Shown in pieces: positions 1 to 8,654 of a stretch of DNA of 64,000 nt. The stretch covers positions 1 through 64,000 of the forward strand of contig SRSL01000005.1 of NCBI GenBank assembly GCA_009735695.1, in the 5' to 3' direction. Position numbers and translations under genes: made by a program. The notes under the pieces are model-generated. The model was not told the origin of the DNA. It saw nothing but the letters and a program-made list of their open reading frames with translations, and did no database searches. Source of the DNA: Christiangramia bathymodioli (GTDB lineage Bacteria > Bacteroidota > Bacteroidia > Flavobacteriales > Flavobacteriaceae). Each line of letters begins with the position of its first letter. Within the stretch, counting starts at the first letter, position 1.

Positions 1-510
1 CAAATCCAGAAAGAAGGATATATTTTCAACGTACCACACATCATATTCGAATTTTTGTGTCCAACTGATAGCATTCCTCCCATTCACCTGGGCCCAACCT
101 GTAATTCCAGGCCTAACCAGGTGCCTTTTCTTTTGTCTTTCTGAATAAAGATGCAAATATTCAGGTAACAGAGGGCGAGGACCAATCAGGCTCATATCCC
201 CCTTAATCACATTAAGAAGTTGGGGTACCTCATCTATAGATGTCTTACGAACAATTTTACCTACTGCAGTTAAACGATCTTCATCAGGTAAGAGCTTTCC
301 ATCCTTGGACTTGGCATCAGTCATGGTCTTGAATTTAACGATTTTGAAATTCTTACCATTTTTACCTGGTCTGTTCTGAAAGAAGAATGGCTTCCCATTA
401 TTTTTAAAAAACAGAAGAAGTATTATTACAAGCAGTAAAGGACTAATTAAAATGAGACCTACAAAAGCTATCAAAAAATCGAAAAATGGTTTAATTAGCT
501 TAGTGTACAT
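1..510 (-). CDS. Initiating sugar-phosphate transferase, C-terminus outside window
   Basis: This is a PglC/WcaJ-type monotopic phosphoglycosyl transferase. The family moves a sugar-1-phosphate from a nucleotide sugar to undecaprenyl phosphate, the first membrane step of repeat-unit assembly. I translated the minus strand from an ATG at 510; 170 codons remain open to the left edge. A hydrophobic N-terminal segment (about residues 10-35) is followed by the family signatures [21 protein letters not shown] and DMSLIGPRP, then [14 protein letters not shown]. The short N-terminus without extra membrane segments indicates the small PglC-like class rather than the long WbaP/WcaJ class. It lies 33 bases downstream of the glycosyltransferase at 544-1707 and is probably co-transcribed with it. 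Sugar specificity cannot be read from the sequence. Confidence 0.93.
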   Translation of the reverse strand, partial: MYTKLIKPFFDFLIAFVGLILISPLLLVIILLLFFKNNGKPFFFQNRPGKNGKNFKIVKFKTMTDAKSKDGKLLPDEDRLTAVGKIVRKTSIDEVPQLLNVIKGDMSLIGPRPLLPEYLHLYSERQKKRHLVRPGITGWAQVNGRNAISWTQKFEYDVWYVENISFFLDL

Positions 511-543
511 TAACTAATTTGAAATCTATTTATTTCGGCGAAT

Positions 544-1707
544 TTAATCATGTTTATAGATCAGCTCTAATTCTTTATATTCTTTTAACAAAATATTCCA
601 AAATTGGCCTCGCTCATAATTTTCAACGATCAATTTACGAGCATTTTGACTAAGTCGAGAAAAAAGGGAAGGATTATTCAAAATCTCCTGCATAGCTTTT
701 TTCAAAGCCTCTTCGTTTTTCACCGGAATAATAATTCCATTTTCTCTATCCTTTACAATTTCATTGCAGCCGTTTATATCTGAAACTATAGCCGGTAAAT
801 TCATGGAATTAGCCTGCATTACTACATTGGGAAAACCTTCCCTGTAACTCGGAAATGTAAGAACATCTGCCACAGCAAAGTAAGGCCGCACATCTTCCTG
901 GTAACCTGTTGAAAAAATTTTGGGATGAGACTTTATTGTCCTTATTACATTTTCATCAAGTGGATCCAACTCGTTTTCAAAAGGACCTACAAGCAACAAG
1001 GAAGTTTCAGGATTTTGATTATTTAGATCAACAAAGGCATTAACTAATTCATTAATCCCCTTTTCTTTTACGAGTCGGCCCACAAAAACATAGACGAAAT
1101 CAGACCCAGGAATATTGAGATTTGATTTTATATTTTTAATTTCCGTGGAACTATATAATAATGGATCGAAATACGCAGTATCAATACCGTTGGAACTACC
1201 TTTTCCCAAAACTTTTAATTTAGCTGGCTGTGCGTAACCCAAATCAAGAATGATCTTTTTGAGTTCGAAGGAGTTAGGATACACCTTGGTCGCCAATTGA
1301 TAGGTAAGCTTTTCCACCCTATCCAGAATCTTCCTTTTATTTCCACTTACCTCTAGCAGTGGCAAACCTGCTACTGTATGTAAACGAATTGGTACTTTTG
1401 CTAATTTTCCAGCGAGCATACCTATAATCCCAGCTTTTGGGGTGTGCGTGTGAATTATGAGTGGCTTTTCTTTTCGCAGGAATCGGTATAAATTAAACAA
1501 AGCTTTTAAATCCATAACCGGAGTAATTTCCCTTGTCATTTCAACTGGAAAAACTCTAACACCATTCTTTTGTCCGTATTTTTTTAAACGTTCATATTCC
1601 GCGGACACTGCAATTACTTCGTAATGGTCGCTCATGAAAGCCAACTGACCTTCCAGAAGCTTTTCTAAGGAAAGAGGTATAGTTGTTACCCTGACTAATT
1701 TAGACAC
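544..1707 (-). CDS. GT4-family glycosyltransferase
   Basis: A 387-residue GT-B fold glycosyltransferase (Glyco_transf_4 N-half, Glycos_transf_1 C-half) acting at the cytoplasmic face on the growing lipid-linked glycan. Seen: HTHTPKAGIIG in the acceptor half, FVGRLVKEKG at the start of the donor half, and the donor-site segment REGFPNVVMQAN. The second glutamate of the usual E-x7-E pair is a glutamine here, so the retaining-GT signature is imperfect. The start codon is GTG (1705-1707); no nearby in-frame ATG would keep the N-terminal strand, and the N-terminus VRVTTIPLSL fits relatives of this family. A candidate promoter lies at 1727-1759. It leads a two-gene unit with the sugar-phosphate transferase. 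Donor and acceptor are unknown. Confidence 0.9.
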   Translation of the reverse strand: MSKLVRVTTIPLSLEKLLEGQLAFMSDHYEVIAVSAEYERLKKYGQKNGVRVFPVEMTREITPVMDLKALFNLYRFLRKEKPLIIHTHTPKAGIIGMLAGKLAKVPIRLHTVAGLPLLEVSGNKRKILDRVEKLTYQLATKVYPNSFELKKIILDLGYAQPAKLKVLGKGSSNGIDTAYFDPLLYSSTEIKNIKSNLNIPGSDFVYVFVGRLVKEKGINELVNAFVDLNNQNPETSLLLVGPFENELDPLDENVIRTIKSHPKIFSTGYQEDVRPYFAVADVLTFPSYREGFPNVVMQANSMNLPAIVSDINGCNEIVKDRENGIIIPVKNEEALKKAMQEILNNPSLFSRLSQNARKLIVENYERGQFWNILLKEYKELELIYKHD

Positions 1708-1726
1708 TTAATTAAAATTTTCATTG

Positions 1727-1759
1727 CAAAACTAGGCTTTTTCATTTTATATATTCCAA
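1727..1759 (-). promoter_or_regulatory. Candidate promoter for GT4 plus sugar-phosphate transferase
   Basis: Read on the minus strand, TAGTTTTG (1734 down to 1727) matches the Bacteroidota -7 consensus TAnnTTTG. A TTG lies 22 bases upstream (1759-1757) as a possible -33 element. The predicted start of transcription would be a little over ten bases before the GTG start at 1707. Spacing is slightly long compared with the usual 19 or so. Confidence 0.4.
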
Positions 1760-1790
1760 GGCCTGGGCGTTAAGAATTCAATAAAGCTTA

Positions 1791-1825
1791 AAAAAAAAAC
1801 GGGCATTGAACAATGCCCGTTTAAA
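1791..1825 (-). terminator. Rho-independent terminator after the three-repeat lipoprotein
   Basis: A 12-bp perfect inverted repeat (1797-1808 against 1811-1822, stem AAACGGGCATTG) with a two-base gap is followed on the minus strand by a run of about nine U. It lies 19 bases past the stop of the lipoprotein gene at 1844. Confidence 0.9.
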
Positions 1826-1843
1826 AATATTATTTTCGATTTT

Positions 1844-2815
1844 TTAATCAGGAACAACTCTAATGGTGAGTTCCACAGAATCGCTACAATCTCCTTCAGT
1901 TAAGGTGTAGGTAGTTGTATAATCTCCTAATTGACTTTCAATATTAGGATCATTGAATGCATTAATAAGATCCCAAATAGAAGGGTCAAAGGTTCCATTT
2001 TTGGCAATTCCAGGTTCGAGGATGCTCAAATAAAGTTTTCTAACCTCATCCCAGCTGGGAAGTGCGATTGCTTCGCTCAAGGTAATTTCAATCAACCCAT
2101 CTTGTCCGGCATTTACAACTCCGTCACAAATAGGATCTGAAGCATCCGGAATTACTTTAACAGTTAATTCTACTGAGGCTATACAGTCTCCTTCCTGTAT
2201 TGTATAAGTTACTGTATAATCACCTAGATTACCTTCAGTGGCGTTAAACTGATCTATAACATCCCAGATGGATGGATCAAATTCTCCGTTTCGAGGAATT
2301 CCAGGTGCCAATAGGCTTAAATATAGTTTTCTCACTTCATCCCAACTTGGAATGGCTATTGCTTCGGATAGAGTAATTTCTAAGGAATTGTTCGGCCCAG
2401 CAGTGAATCCAACACATGGGTCGGAATTAATTGGATCTGAAGTTACATTGATTGTTAATATAACCGAATCTGAACAATCACCTGTGATGGAATAGGTAGT
2501 AGAATATTCTCCAATACCTTTAACTTGGAACTCATCTATTATATTCCATATACTAGGGTCGAAAGTACCATTTCTAGGAATCCCTGCTGGAAGTAAACTT
2601 AAATATAACTTGCGAACTTCATCCCAGCTTTCAATGGCGGCAGCTTCTGAGAAAGATATGTTTCTGGATTGATCCGCTCCAGCACAACCAATTTCAGTAG
2701 TTTCAGAATTCAAAGCAGTAATTTGATCTTGCCCTATTACTTCCTCTATTGGGTCAACAGAGCAACTTAAAAAACTGAACATAATTAAAAAAACGGATAG
2801 TAATCTTGTTTTCAT
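1844..2815 (-). CDS. Lipoprotein with three SWDEVRKLY repeats
   Basis: A 323-residue predicted lipoprotein with a hydrophobic signal and lipobox-like FLSC (Cys18). Nearly all the rest is three tandem repeats of about 90-96 residues: about 44-133, 134-229 and 230-323. Each opens near a Cys and a Gly-rich turn, continues SEA-x-A-x4-SWDEVRKLYLS, then a PGIPRNG-T/E-FDPSIW block, a GDYTTTY strand, a G-D/E-C-SDSV turn and a final LTI/LTV-x-V strand. The second half (GDYTTTY...CSDSVELT) resembles Ig-like/HYR-type surface repeats of Bacteroidota; the SWDEVRKLY block I do not recognise as a named domain. Codons differ between copies while the protein block is constant, so the block is probably under purifying selection. 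It has its own terminator and sits beside the polysaccharide locus. Function unknown; a surface-exposed adhesive or scaffold role is inference. Confidence 0.85.
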   Translation of the reverse strand: MKTRLLSVFLIMFSFLSCSVDPIEEVIGQDQITALNSETTEIGCAGADQSRNISFSEAAAIESWDEVRKLYLSLLPAGIPRNGTFDPSIWNIIDEFQVKGIGEYSTTYSITGDCSDSVILTINVTSDPINSDPCVGFTAGPNNSLEITLSEAIAIPSWDEVRKLYLSLLAPGIPRNGEFDPSIWDVIDQFNATEGNLGDYTVTYTIQEGDCIASVELTVKVIPDASDPICDGVVNAGQDGLIEITLSEAIALPSWDEVRKLYLSILEPGIAKNGTFDPSIWDLINAFNDPNIESQLGDYTTTYTLTEGDCSDSVELTIRVVPD

Positions 2816-2825
2816 AGCGCTATAA

Positions 2826-2835
2826 TTTAGAATGG
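2826..2835 (-). promoter_or_regulatory. CCATTCTAAA leader motif, copy 1
   Basis: The minus strand reads CCATTCTAAATTATA shortly before the ATG of the three-repeat lipoprotein (2815). The same 10-mer occurs at four other non-coding places in this window, three of them near the lipoprotein cluster at 56-61 kb. Role unknown: promoter part, regulator site or leader RNA element. Confidence 0.4.
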
Positions 2836-2960
2836 ATAATTAAATTTACGCCAAGGAAAACTGCTATTTCAATTTTTTCGATATGAGGACTAACTTCCTG
2901 TTAAAGAGCTATTCATTCCTACTTTAGGTTTTTATTTGGAAGGATTAAGGTTTTTTTTGT

Positions 2961-3000
2961 AATAAAAAAACGAAAAGCAATTTTAAATGCTTTTCGTTTT
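2961..3000 (-). terminator. Terminator after the one-repeat lipoprotein
   Basis: A 13-bp inverted repeat (2967-2979 against 2988-3000, stem AAAACGAAAAGCA) is followed on the minus strand by a U-rich run. It lies 26 bases past the stop at 3026, so the two repeat lipoproteins are separate transcription units or weakly coupled. Confidence 0.85.
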
Positions 3001-3002
3001 AA

Positions 3003-3012
3003 TTTAGAATGG
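3003..3012 (-). promoter_or_regulatory. CCATTCTAAA motif, copy 2 (3' flank)
   Basis: The same 10-mer in the same orientation, here between the stop codon of the one-repeat lipoprotein (3026) and its terminator, about 190 bases upstream of the next lipoprotein start. It may be chance or part of a longer conserved flank. Confidence 0.25.
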
Positions 3013-3025
3013 GTTATCCAAAGTT

Positions 3026-3817
3026 CTACAAGGGATCAGGTACTATTCTAAGAATCAATTGAACAGAATCTGAACATTCACCAGTACCTAAAGTATAGGT
3101 GGTTATATAATCTCCAAGTTGCGTTTCACGATTGGGATCATTAAAGTCATAGATAATAGCCCAAATACTTGGATTATAAGTACCAGCCCTTTTAGGAACA
3201 CCAGGATCTAACATATTTGCATATAATTTACGAACTTCATCCCAACTCGGAACAGATTGAGCTTCAGAAAGGTATATTTCCCTAACCTGATCTGTACCCG
3301 CATAATTAAGAAATTTTTCCACCTGATACGTGAAATAGAAAGATGTTCCTACAAGTTCTTCATCCTTTATGAATAGTACTTGTTTATTCTTACCCGAACC
3401 AAATTCTGCCGCAGCTGTAATATAAATATGATCTCCCACGCTTAGGCCTAATTCTTCAAAACTAAAACTGGTAGTTACTTCACTTACCCCTTTACTTACA
3501 TTTTCAGAATAGGTAAATTTGGATGTGTTTAATTCGCCTTTTCCGTTTCTAGGAAAACCGTTTTCATCCTTAGTAAAATGGATACTTATATTATTTAGGT
3601 CCAAATTACCCGTTTTGGTAACTGTTACTTCTAAATAATCATAAAAATTCCTGAAACTAATAATACCCTCTTCCCCAAAATTCAACTCATAGACAGAACA
3701 ACCGTCAATAGTGGTCATGGAATTTACTTCCTTAACTTCATTAGAAGTAATTCCATCATCTTCAACATTGCAAGCCACGGCAAAAACCAGAAGGCTCACC
3801 AAAAATAACTTTCTCAT
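3026..3817 (-). CDS. Lipoprotein with one SWDEVRKLY repeat
   Basis: A 263-residue predicted lipoprotein (signal MRKLFLVSLLVFAVAC, lipobox Cys16, then acidic residues). Residues about 25-165 form a beta-rich unknown region in which a FPRNGKGELNTSKF segment faintly echoes the repeat block. Residues about 170-263 are one full repeat of the type seen three times in the neighbouring lipoprotein: SEAQSVPSWDEVRKLY, then the PSIW block, GDYITTY and GECSDSV. The two genes are therefore paralogues by their C-terminal module. Upstream 3818-4015 separates it from a divergent plus-strand gene; I see no perfect promoter box for it there. Function unknown. Confidence 0.85.
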   Translation of the reverse strand: MRKLFLVSLLVFAVACNVEDDGITSNEVKEVNSMTTIDGCSVYELNFGEEGIISFRNFYDYLEVTVTKTGNLDLNNISIHFTKDENGFPRNGKGELNTSKFTYSENVSKGVSEVTTSFSFEELGLSVGDHIYITAAAEFGSGKNKQVLFIKDEELVGTSFYFTYQVEKFLNYAGTDQVREIYLSEAQSVPSWDEVRKLYANMLDPGVPKRAGTYNPSIWAIIYDFNDPNRETQLGDYITTYTLGTGECSDSVQLILRIVPDPL

Positions 3818-3985
3818 AATTAGTGGTTTGATTTAGTATTGAATTTAAATCACCTAAAGTTGAGTAAGAAATTTATTACCAAGTTTTCGACGTAGATTGA
3901 TATTCCATCGGTAAAAATCTGAAAACTCAGGAATTGTTTCAGGACATCTTGGATGACTTCTAACTTATTTTACTTCCAAAAAGAA

Positions 3986-3993
3986 TATATTTG
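3986..3993 (+). promoter_or_regulatory. Candidate -7 box for the NeuD-like/GT2 pair
   Basis: TATATTTG matches TAnnTTTG and lies 22 bases before the ATG at 4016. No TTG is seen at the expected -33 distance. Confidence 0.35.
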
Positions 3994-4015
3994 AAGTTAA
4001 GACCAACAATGGATT

Positions 4016-4675
4016 ATGCGAAATAATTTAATAGTATATGGCATCGGGAAATATGCCGAATACGTTTCCTATGTCTTTCAAGAGGACTCTAATTACGAAG
4101 TAATAGGCTATACTATTGAGGACCATCTTTACAACACAGACCTTCAAAATGATAAGCCACTAGTACCATTTTCTGAAATTGATAATTCCTTCCCTCCCAA
4201 TGATAATTCTCTCTTTATTGCGGTTGGTAATAACCAAGTAAGAAGCAGAATATTTAATAGAGCCCTGGAATTAGGATATTGTTTGCCTAGCTATATTTCA
4301 ACACAATGTAGAAAATGGAATAATCTAAAGGTTGGAAAAAATTCATTTATAGACGAAGGTTGCGTATTACAACCATTTGTTGAGATTGGAAATAATTGTG
4401 TTTTATTCACTTCGAATATTGGTCACCATACTAAAATTTATGATCATAGCCTTATGAGTGGAGCTAAAACTGGAGGTAATGTAAGGATAGGAGAATTTTC
4501 TTATATCGGACTAAATGCTTCAATAAAACAAAATGTAAGAATTGGAAAGAATTCAATCATTAGTATGAATAGTGCTATTGAGCATGATACCGAAGAAAAT
4601 TCAGTTTATTCAAATAAAGGAACGCAGAAACGAAATATAGATTCTTTGTCCCTGGGGAATCGTTTTTTAAAATGA
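4016..4675 (+). CDS. NeuD-like sugar acyltransferase (left-handed beta helix)
   Basis: A 219-residue protein of the NeuD/PglD-type acetyltransferase family. An N-terminal Rossmann-like nucleotide-sugar-binding half (about 1-95, VYGIGKYAEYVSYVF) is followed by hexapeptide repeats forming a left-handed beta helix (about 100-205, e.g. VGKNSFIDEGCVLQPFVEIG, IGEFSYIG). A GHH triplet at about residue 140 is in the position of the family's catalytic histidine. Such enzymes acetylate an amino or hydroxyl group of a nucleotide sugar or glycan unit. It overlaps the next gene by 4 bases (ATGA), so they are translationally coupled. The pair runs opposite to the rest of the locus, suggesting an inserted module. 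Substrate unknown. Confidence 0.85.
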   Translation: MRNNLIVYGIGKYAEYVSYVFQEDSNYEVIGYTIEDHLYNTDLQNDKPLVPFSEIDNSFPPNDNSLFIAVGNNQVRSRIFNRALELGYCLPSYISTQCRKWNNLKVGKNSFIDEGCVLQPFVEIGNNCVLFTSNIGHHTKIYDHSLMSGAKTGGNVRIGEFSYIGLNASIKQNVRIGKNSIISMNSAIEHDTEENSVYSNKGTQKRNIDSLSLGNRFLK

Positions 4676-5613
4676 TAGATTTTCATGAATTCAAAAAACG
4701 CTACGAAAAGGCTGAAGTAGAGCATTATCCTACCAGTGTTTCGAAAAAACCGATGGTTAGTGTTCTAGTACAGACCTATAATCATGAAAAGTTTATTGAG
4801 CAATGTCTAGAATCAATTTTATCTCAAAAAACAAATTTTAATTTTGAAATAATTCTTGGGGAAGATGAATCCTCAGACAATACGCGTTCCATATGTCTCG
4901 AATATGCCAAGAAATTTCCTGAAAGTATCAGATTACTTCTGCATCGAAAAAAAAATAAAATTCGTGTAAACGGAATTACTACAGGAAATTTCAATGCCAT
5001 TTATAATCTCTTCACATCTAAAGGTAAATATATCGCATTTTGCGAAGGGGATGATTTTTGGACAGATCCTTTCAAGCTTCAGAAGCAAGTAGACTTTTTA
5101 GGTCAGAATGATAATTTCTCATTCTGCTATCATAAATTTACTGAAAAGTCAACTTCTGATAATAAAGACTTTATTCTTCTGGACCAACCAGACATAGACC
5201 TCTGCATGGAGAATTTAATTAACCTCAAATACCATCCTCAATTATCAACAGTTTGTTTCAGAAATATATTTTCACAACTTCCGGAGGAAATATTAAATGT
5301 AATAAATGTAGATAGTTTTATTCTCAGTCTTCTTGGCAATTATGGCCCGGCTAAATTTTTGGGTGATATATCTCCAAGTATATACCACAGACATAGCGGA
5401 GGAATCTGGACAAAAAATGAGCAAATTCTAAAATTGCAGCTTAAAGCAATTACTTTTAAAAACCTGCAGAAATATTATCGGAATGAACAAAAAATTGGAG
5501 CGGCTAGAGCGTTTGGGATCTACCTGCGTAATATCAATCGGAGTTTATTCGTACTTTATTTAAAAAAGAAGAATATAATTTCTGCAATGAAATTAACACC
5601 CGGGATTTTTTAG
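4672..5613 (+). CDS. GT2-family glycosyltransferase
   Basis: A 313-residue GT-A fold family 2 glycosyltransferase. The N-terminal strand VSVLVQTYNHEKFI, the LGEDESSD nucleotide-binding turn and EGDDFW (metal-binding DxD position, residues about 124-129) are visible. The rest (about 200-313) is the variable acceptor part. It is coupled to the preceding NeuD-like gene and meets the minus-strand GT2 gene tail to tail with 6 bases between the stops. No membrane segments. Sugar specificity unknown. Confidence 0.9.
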   Translation: MIDFHEFKKRYEKAEVEHYPTSVSKKPMVSVLVQTYNHEKFIEQCLESILSQKTNFNFEIILGEDESSDNTRSICLEYAKKFPESIRLLLHRKKNKIRVNGITTGNFNAIYNLFTSKGKYIAFCEGDDFWTDPFKLQKQVDFLGQNDNFSFCYHKFTEKSTSDNKDFILLDQPDIDLCMENLINLKYHPQLSTVCFRNIFSQLPEEILNVINVDSFILSLLGNYGPAKFLGDISPSIYHRHSGGIWTKNEQILKLQLKAITFKNLQKYYRNEQKIGAARAFGIYLRNINRSLFVLYLKKKNIISAMKLTPGIF

Positions 5614-5619
5614 GCACTG

Positions 5620-6465
5620 TTACTTTAATTGGTGAAGAAGAATTCTTAGCAATGGTTTAAGATAATAAGGCCTTCTTTTCCAGGATAATTTAAAAAATTT
5701 ATAAGCTTCATCGCTCTTCCCCAACTTTTCATTTAAATAACCAATCTGATATAAAAGTCTTGATTGTGAAAGAGGATCTTCAGAATAAGCTTTCTTATGC
5801 TTTTGGATTAAATACTGTAAAGATTCTAATTTGGAATTAGGCTCACTATTTGGGCGACAGCCTAAATTGATCTTATAATGAAGATACACAGAGGGTAGTA
5901 TAATAGTTCTCAGTTCTGGAAGATGAGCAATTCTCATTCCCAATTCAAAATTCTCCCCGAATTTAATATTAGGATCAAAACCTCCTACGGTTTCAAGAAT
6001 TTCTTTCCGGTAACATACACTTCCAGATAAAAAGCTCCCTCGAATCCCATTATATATTTTTTCAAGTTTTCTTGGTTTCCAAATGGAAGTTCTTTCTCCA
6101 AAATTTTTTTTAACCTCCCAGAAGATAACATCATATCTTTTATAATCCAACCTGGTAAGATCACGAATTAGATCTGGATACAATTCATCATCTGAATCTA
6201 AAAAAATAATATAATCAGAATACGCCAGTTTAATTCCATGGTTACGGGCCACAGAAACACCTGAATGCTGCTGGTATACGTAGTTGATCTTACCAGTTGC
6301 TAAATACTTCTGAATTTCATCTTTAGTATTATCAGTAGATCCATCGTCAACAATAATTAAATTCCAATTATCAGAAGACTGATTAATAATACTTATAATC
6401 GCTTTAGAAAGCTCCTGGGCTCTGTTAAATGTAGGAATTATAATAGAAAAATCGGTTTCAGGCAC
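5620..6465 (-). CDS. GT2-family glycosyltransferase
   Basis: A 281-residue GT-A glycosyltransferase. It opens FSIIIPTFNRAQELSKAI and has the VDDGSTD nucleotide-binding motif and LDSDDE at the DxD position (about residue 92). The start codon is GTG at 6463-6465, which overlaps the end of the deacetylase gene by 8 bases; starting there keeps the complete first beta strand. It is the last gene of the long minus-strand run. The C-terminus (about 215-281) is helical and basic and probably membrane-associated (inference). Confidence 0.9.
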   Translation of the reverse strand: MPETDFSIIIPTFNRAQELSKAIISIINQSSDNWNLIIVDDGSTDNTKDEIQKYLATGKINYVYQQHSGVSVARNHGIKLAYSDYIIFLDSDDELYPDLIRDLTRLDYKRYDVIFWEVKKNFGERTSIWKPRKLEKIYNGIRGSFLSGSVCYRKEILETVGGFDPNIKFGENFELGMRIAHLPELRTIILPSVYLHYKINLGCRPNSEPNSKLESLQYLIQKHKKAYSEDPLSQSRLLYQIGYLNEKLGKSDEAYKFFKLSWKRRPYYLKPLLRILLHQLK

Positions 6466-7423
6466 CTGTCAAAATATTATTTATGCCTTTCATAGAAAGA
6501 GATTGAAATCCATATTTATTCCTACACTTTAAAAAGTGTTTTAAGATCAATTCTAAATCTTGAAGGTTTTTCTTGGGATCATTTCCGAAATTATGAGGAT
6601 GCCACCATAAATGATAAATCTTGGCATTTCTCGCTGCATAAGTCATTTCATCTAAAATCCTTTTCATCTTAAGCTTATCTAAAAACGTTTTTCCAGAATA
6701 TGGCCTTAGTAATCTACTCGCAGGCTGAACACTGAGTTGATTAGTAATGTCAATTTCTGAAAATTTATATGGTTTATCCTTTTTTCCGATATAGGCATCT
6801 CCCGTCCGGAATATTTTTTGTTGTAAAGAATCATTTTCCGTATCCTTCCAATACCAGGTTTCTGGATTAGAACGTACATTTTTGATTCCAAGATTACTAC
6901 AAATTTTAAGGTAATCTGGATTTAATTGGTTTCGTGGAAAAACAAGGGAATGTAAATCGACACCAAAATTGCTTGCCATTTTTATGGCAGTTTTAATATC
7001 GGAAGAAAAACTATCCACATTTTGCCCCTCTTCTCTACAATAATAATGTGAATAGGTATGAGTTGCTAATTCCTGATTTCCAGTTTCAAGAATTCGTTTA
7101 ACTAATTCAGGAGCAAAGCATAAATTTTCAGTTTCTTTTATCTGGATAGTTTTTCCGAAGGTATATGCAGATAAATTTTTATTGAAGTAACCAGGTAAAT
7201 TGTCTGGAATATTTTGATTCCATTCCTCCCAGTTTTTATTAAAAAGCATTCCTACTGTAGCCCAGGTGCACTGAATATTATAATTTTCGAAAAATTGTAA
7301 GATATCAGGAATAAGCTTGCGGGTATTCTGAAAATATTCTTTCCTATCTCTCCAGTTAACCTTATCAAAAACTCCCCAAAGCAATTCGAAGTCAAGTGAT
7401 ATTACTAAAGAACCATTTTCCAT
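6458..7423 (-). CDS. Polysaccharide deacetylase family protein (NodB-type)
   Basis: A 321-residue carbohydrate esterase 4-like protein. Seen: SLDFELLWG near the N-terminus (Asp of the NodB metal/catalytic motif), ATHTYSHYYC at about residues 140-149 (H-x3-H metal ligands), and a late WWHPHNFG histidine motif. No signal peptide, so it is probably cytoplasmic and acts on a nucleotide sugar or lipid-linked intermediate. Comparable proteins are common in O-antigen/capsule loci. Which N-acetyl group is removed is not readable. It overlaps the downstream GT2 gene by 8 bases. Confidence 0.87.
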   Translation of the reverse strand: MENGSLVISLDFELLWGVFDKVNWRDRKEYFQNTRKLIPDILQFFENYNIQCTWATVGMLFNKNWEEWNQNIPDNLPGYFNKNLSAYTFGKTIQIKETENLCFAPELVKRILETGNQELATHTYSHYYCREEGQNVDSFSSDIKTAIKMASNFGVDLHSLVFPRNQLNPDYLKICSNLGIKNVRSNPETWYWKDTENDSLQQKIFRTGDAYIGKKDKPYKFSEIDITNQLSVQPASRLLRPYSGKTFLDKLKMKRILDEMTYAARNAKIYHLWWHPHNFGNDPKKNLQDLELILKHFLKCRNKYGFQSLSMKGINNILTGA

Positions 7424-7451
7424 TTATGAATAATATATCTACAATTACTTA

Positions 7452-8651
7452 TCAACTTACTTCCAGCTTTCTGCTCTCCAATATTTTATTCCTTCTTTTC
7501 CTCAAGGTAATTATCCTGTCATATTTCTTCTGCGCGAGATAGTAATAGATCACGAAAAACAAGAAATACATTACCATAGATTTTTGTCGCATTATAATCC
7601 CTAAATTGGACATTACAAAAGACATAGCCAGCGATGCTAAGAAAAAAACAGTAAGGCTCATTTTCACAGTTACCGGTGATTTCTTTAAAAATTTTAGAAA
7701 GTCCTTTTTCAGGATTTTTATAAATAATAATAAATAAATTAGGTTTTCAACTGAAACAATGAGTCCTAAGATTCCCGGAGCATCAAAAAATAATGGCCTA
7801 AACCAAAATGTAAAAAGTTTTACCGGCAAGGGGTAATCTACCATATCCACTCCAGAACCAGATTTCGCAAGCTCCCCCCCCCTGTCCTCTGAAAAATCTT
7901 CAAATCCTTCTACTAAATTCTCAGATTCGTCTAAACCAGCCATACCCAAAATAGTATCCTGAACAACGATCAAACTCCCAATCATACCTATATAAATAAG
8001 CATTTTTTTCCAAAAAGCTATTTTTTCCTTCCCTGTCATATATCCTAACACGGTTCCGGCAGCCACGAATAAGAATACGTGAGGCCTTATATAATATATT
8101 AGAATTGAAGCAAGAATTAGAGAAAACCATCGTGATTTTGGTTCCTTTACTGCATATGCAAACATCATAAGTCCCATAAATATTGGAGCTCCCTTACCTA
8201 AGGAAGCCGTCCAGAAATGCATATTGGGAAGAAATAAAACTAGGGTAAGAAAATCAACCTTCAAAACTTGGATTTTTAATGGGATATTTTCACGAAAAAA
8301 TAAGTAAGCATAAAGAAATCCAATATACCCGAACCAGGCATAAAGAACCATCATCATTTCATAATTAAAGCTGAAAATATTAATAAATGGCCAGGACATA
8401 AAGTCAATGAAGGTAGTGCTAGTGCCAAAATACTCCCACCAGGAACCAAATTGAGGCCTTCTAAAATACATCCAGGAATCGGAATTATTATATAAAGCGT
8501 AAGTATAATAAACTATGAAAAAAAACAAATGATATAGAAATAACATATTCATCAGCTTTTTCGAAAAAAACTTATGTTTTTTTGAAAAAGTGCTGTACAT
8601 CATTTGATTGATGACAAATAGTGCTAATATTAAAACTAAAGCTCCTAGCAT
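7452..8651 (-). CDS. Multi-spanning membrane protein, probable polysaccharide polymerase (EpsG/Wzy-like)
   Basis: A 399-residue integral membrane protein with about ten predicted hydrophobic segments spread over its length. The only long hydrophilic stretch (about 245-275, acidic then RGGELAKSGSG) would be the big periplasmic loop typical of Wzy/EpsG polymerases, followed by FRPLFFDAPG. It is the only such protein in the locus, beside two flippases, so polymerase is the best role. Wzy proteins are too divergent for certainty. Spacing to the upstream GNAT gene is 3 bases. Confidence 0.7.
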   Translation of the reverse strand: MLGALVLILALFVINQMMYSTFSKKHKFFSKKLMNMLFLYHLFFFIVYYTYALYNNSDSWMYFRRPQFGSWWEYFGTSTTFIDFMSWPFINIFSFNYEMMMVLYAWFGYIGFLYAYLFFRENIPLKIQVLKVDFLTLVLFLPNMHFWTASLGKGAPIFMGLMMFAYAVKEPKSRWFSLILASILIYYIRPHVFLFVAAGTVLGYMTGKEKIAFWKKMLIYIGMIGSLIVVQDTILGMAGLDESENLVEGFEDFSEDRGGELAKSGSGVDMVDYPLPVKLFTFWFRPLFFDAPGILGLIVSVENLIYLLLFIKILKKDFLKFLKKSPVTVKMSLTVFFLASLAMSFVMSNLGIIMRQKSMVMYFLFFVIYYYLAQKKYDRIITLRKRRNKILESRKLEVS

Positions 8652-8654
8652 TAA

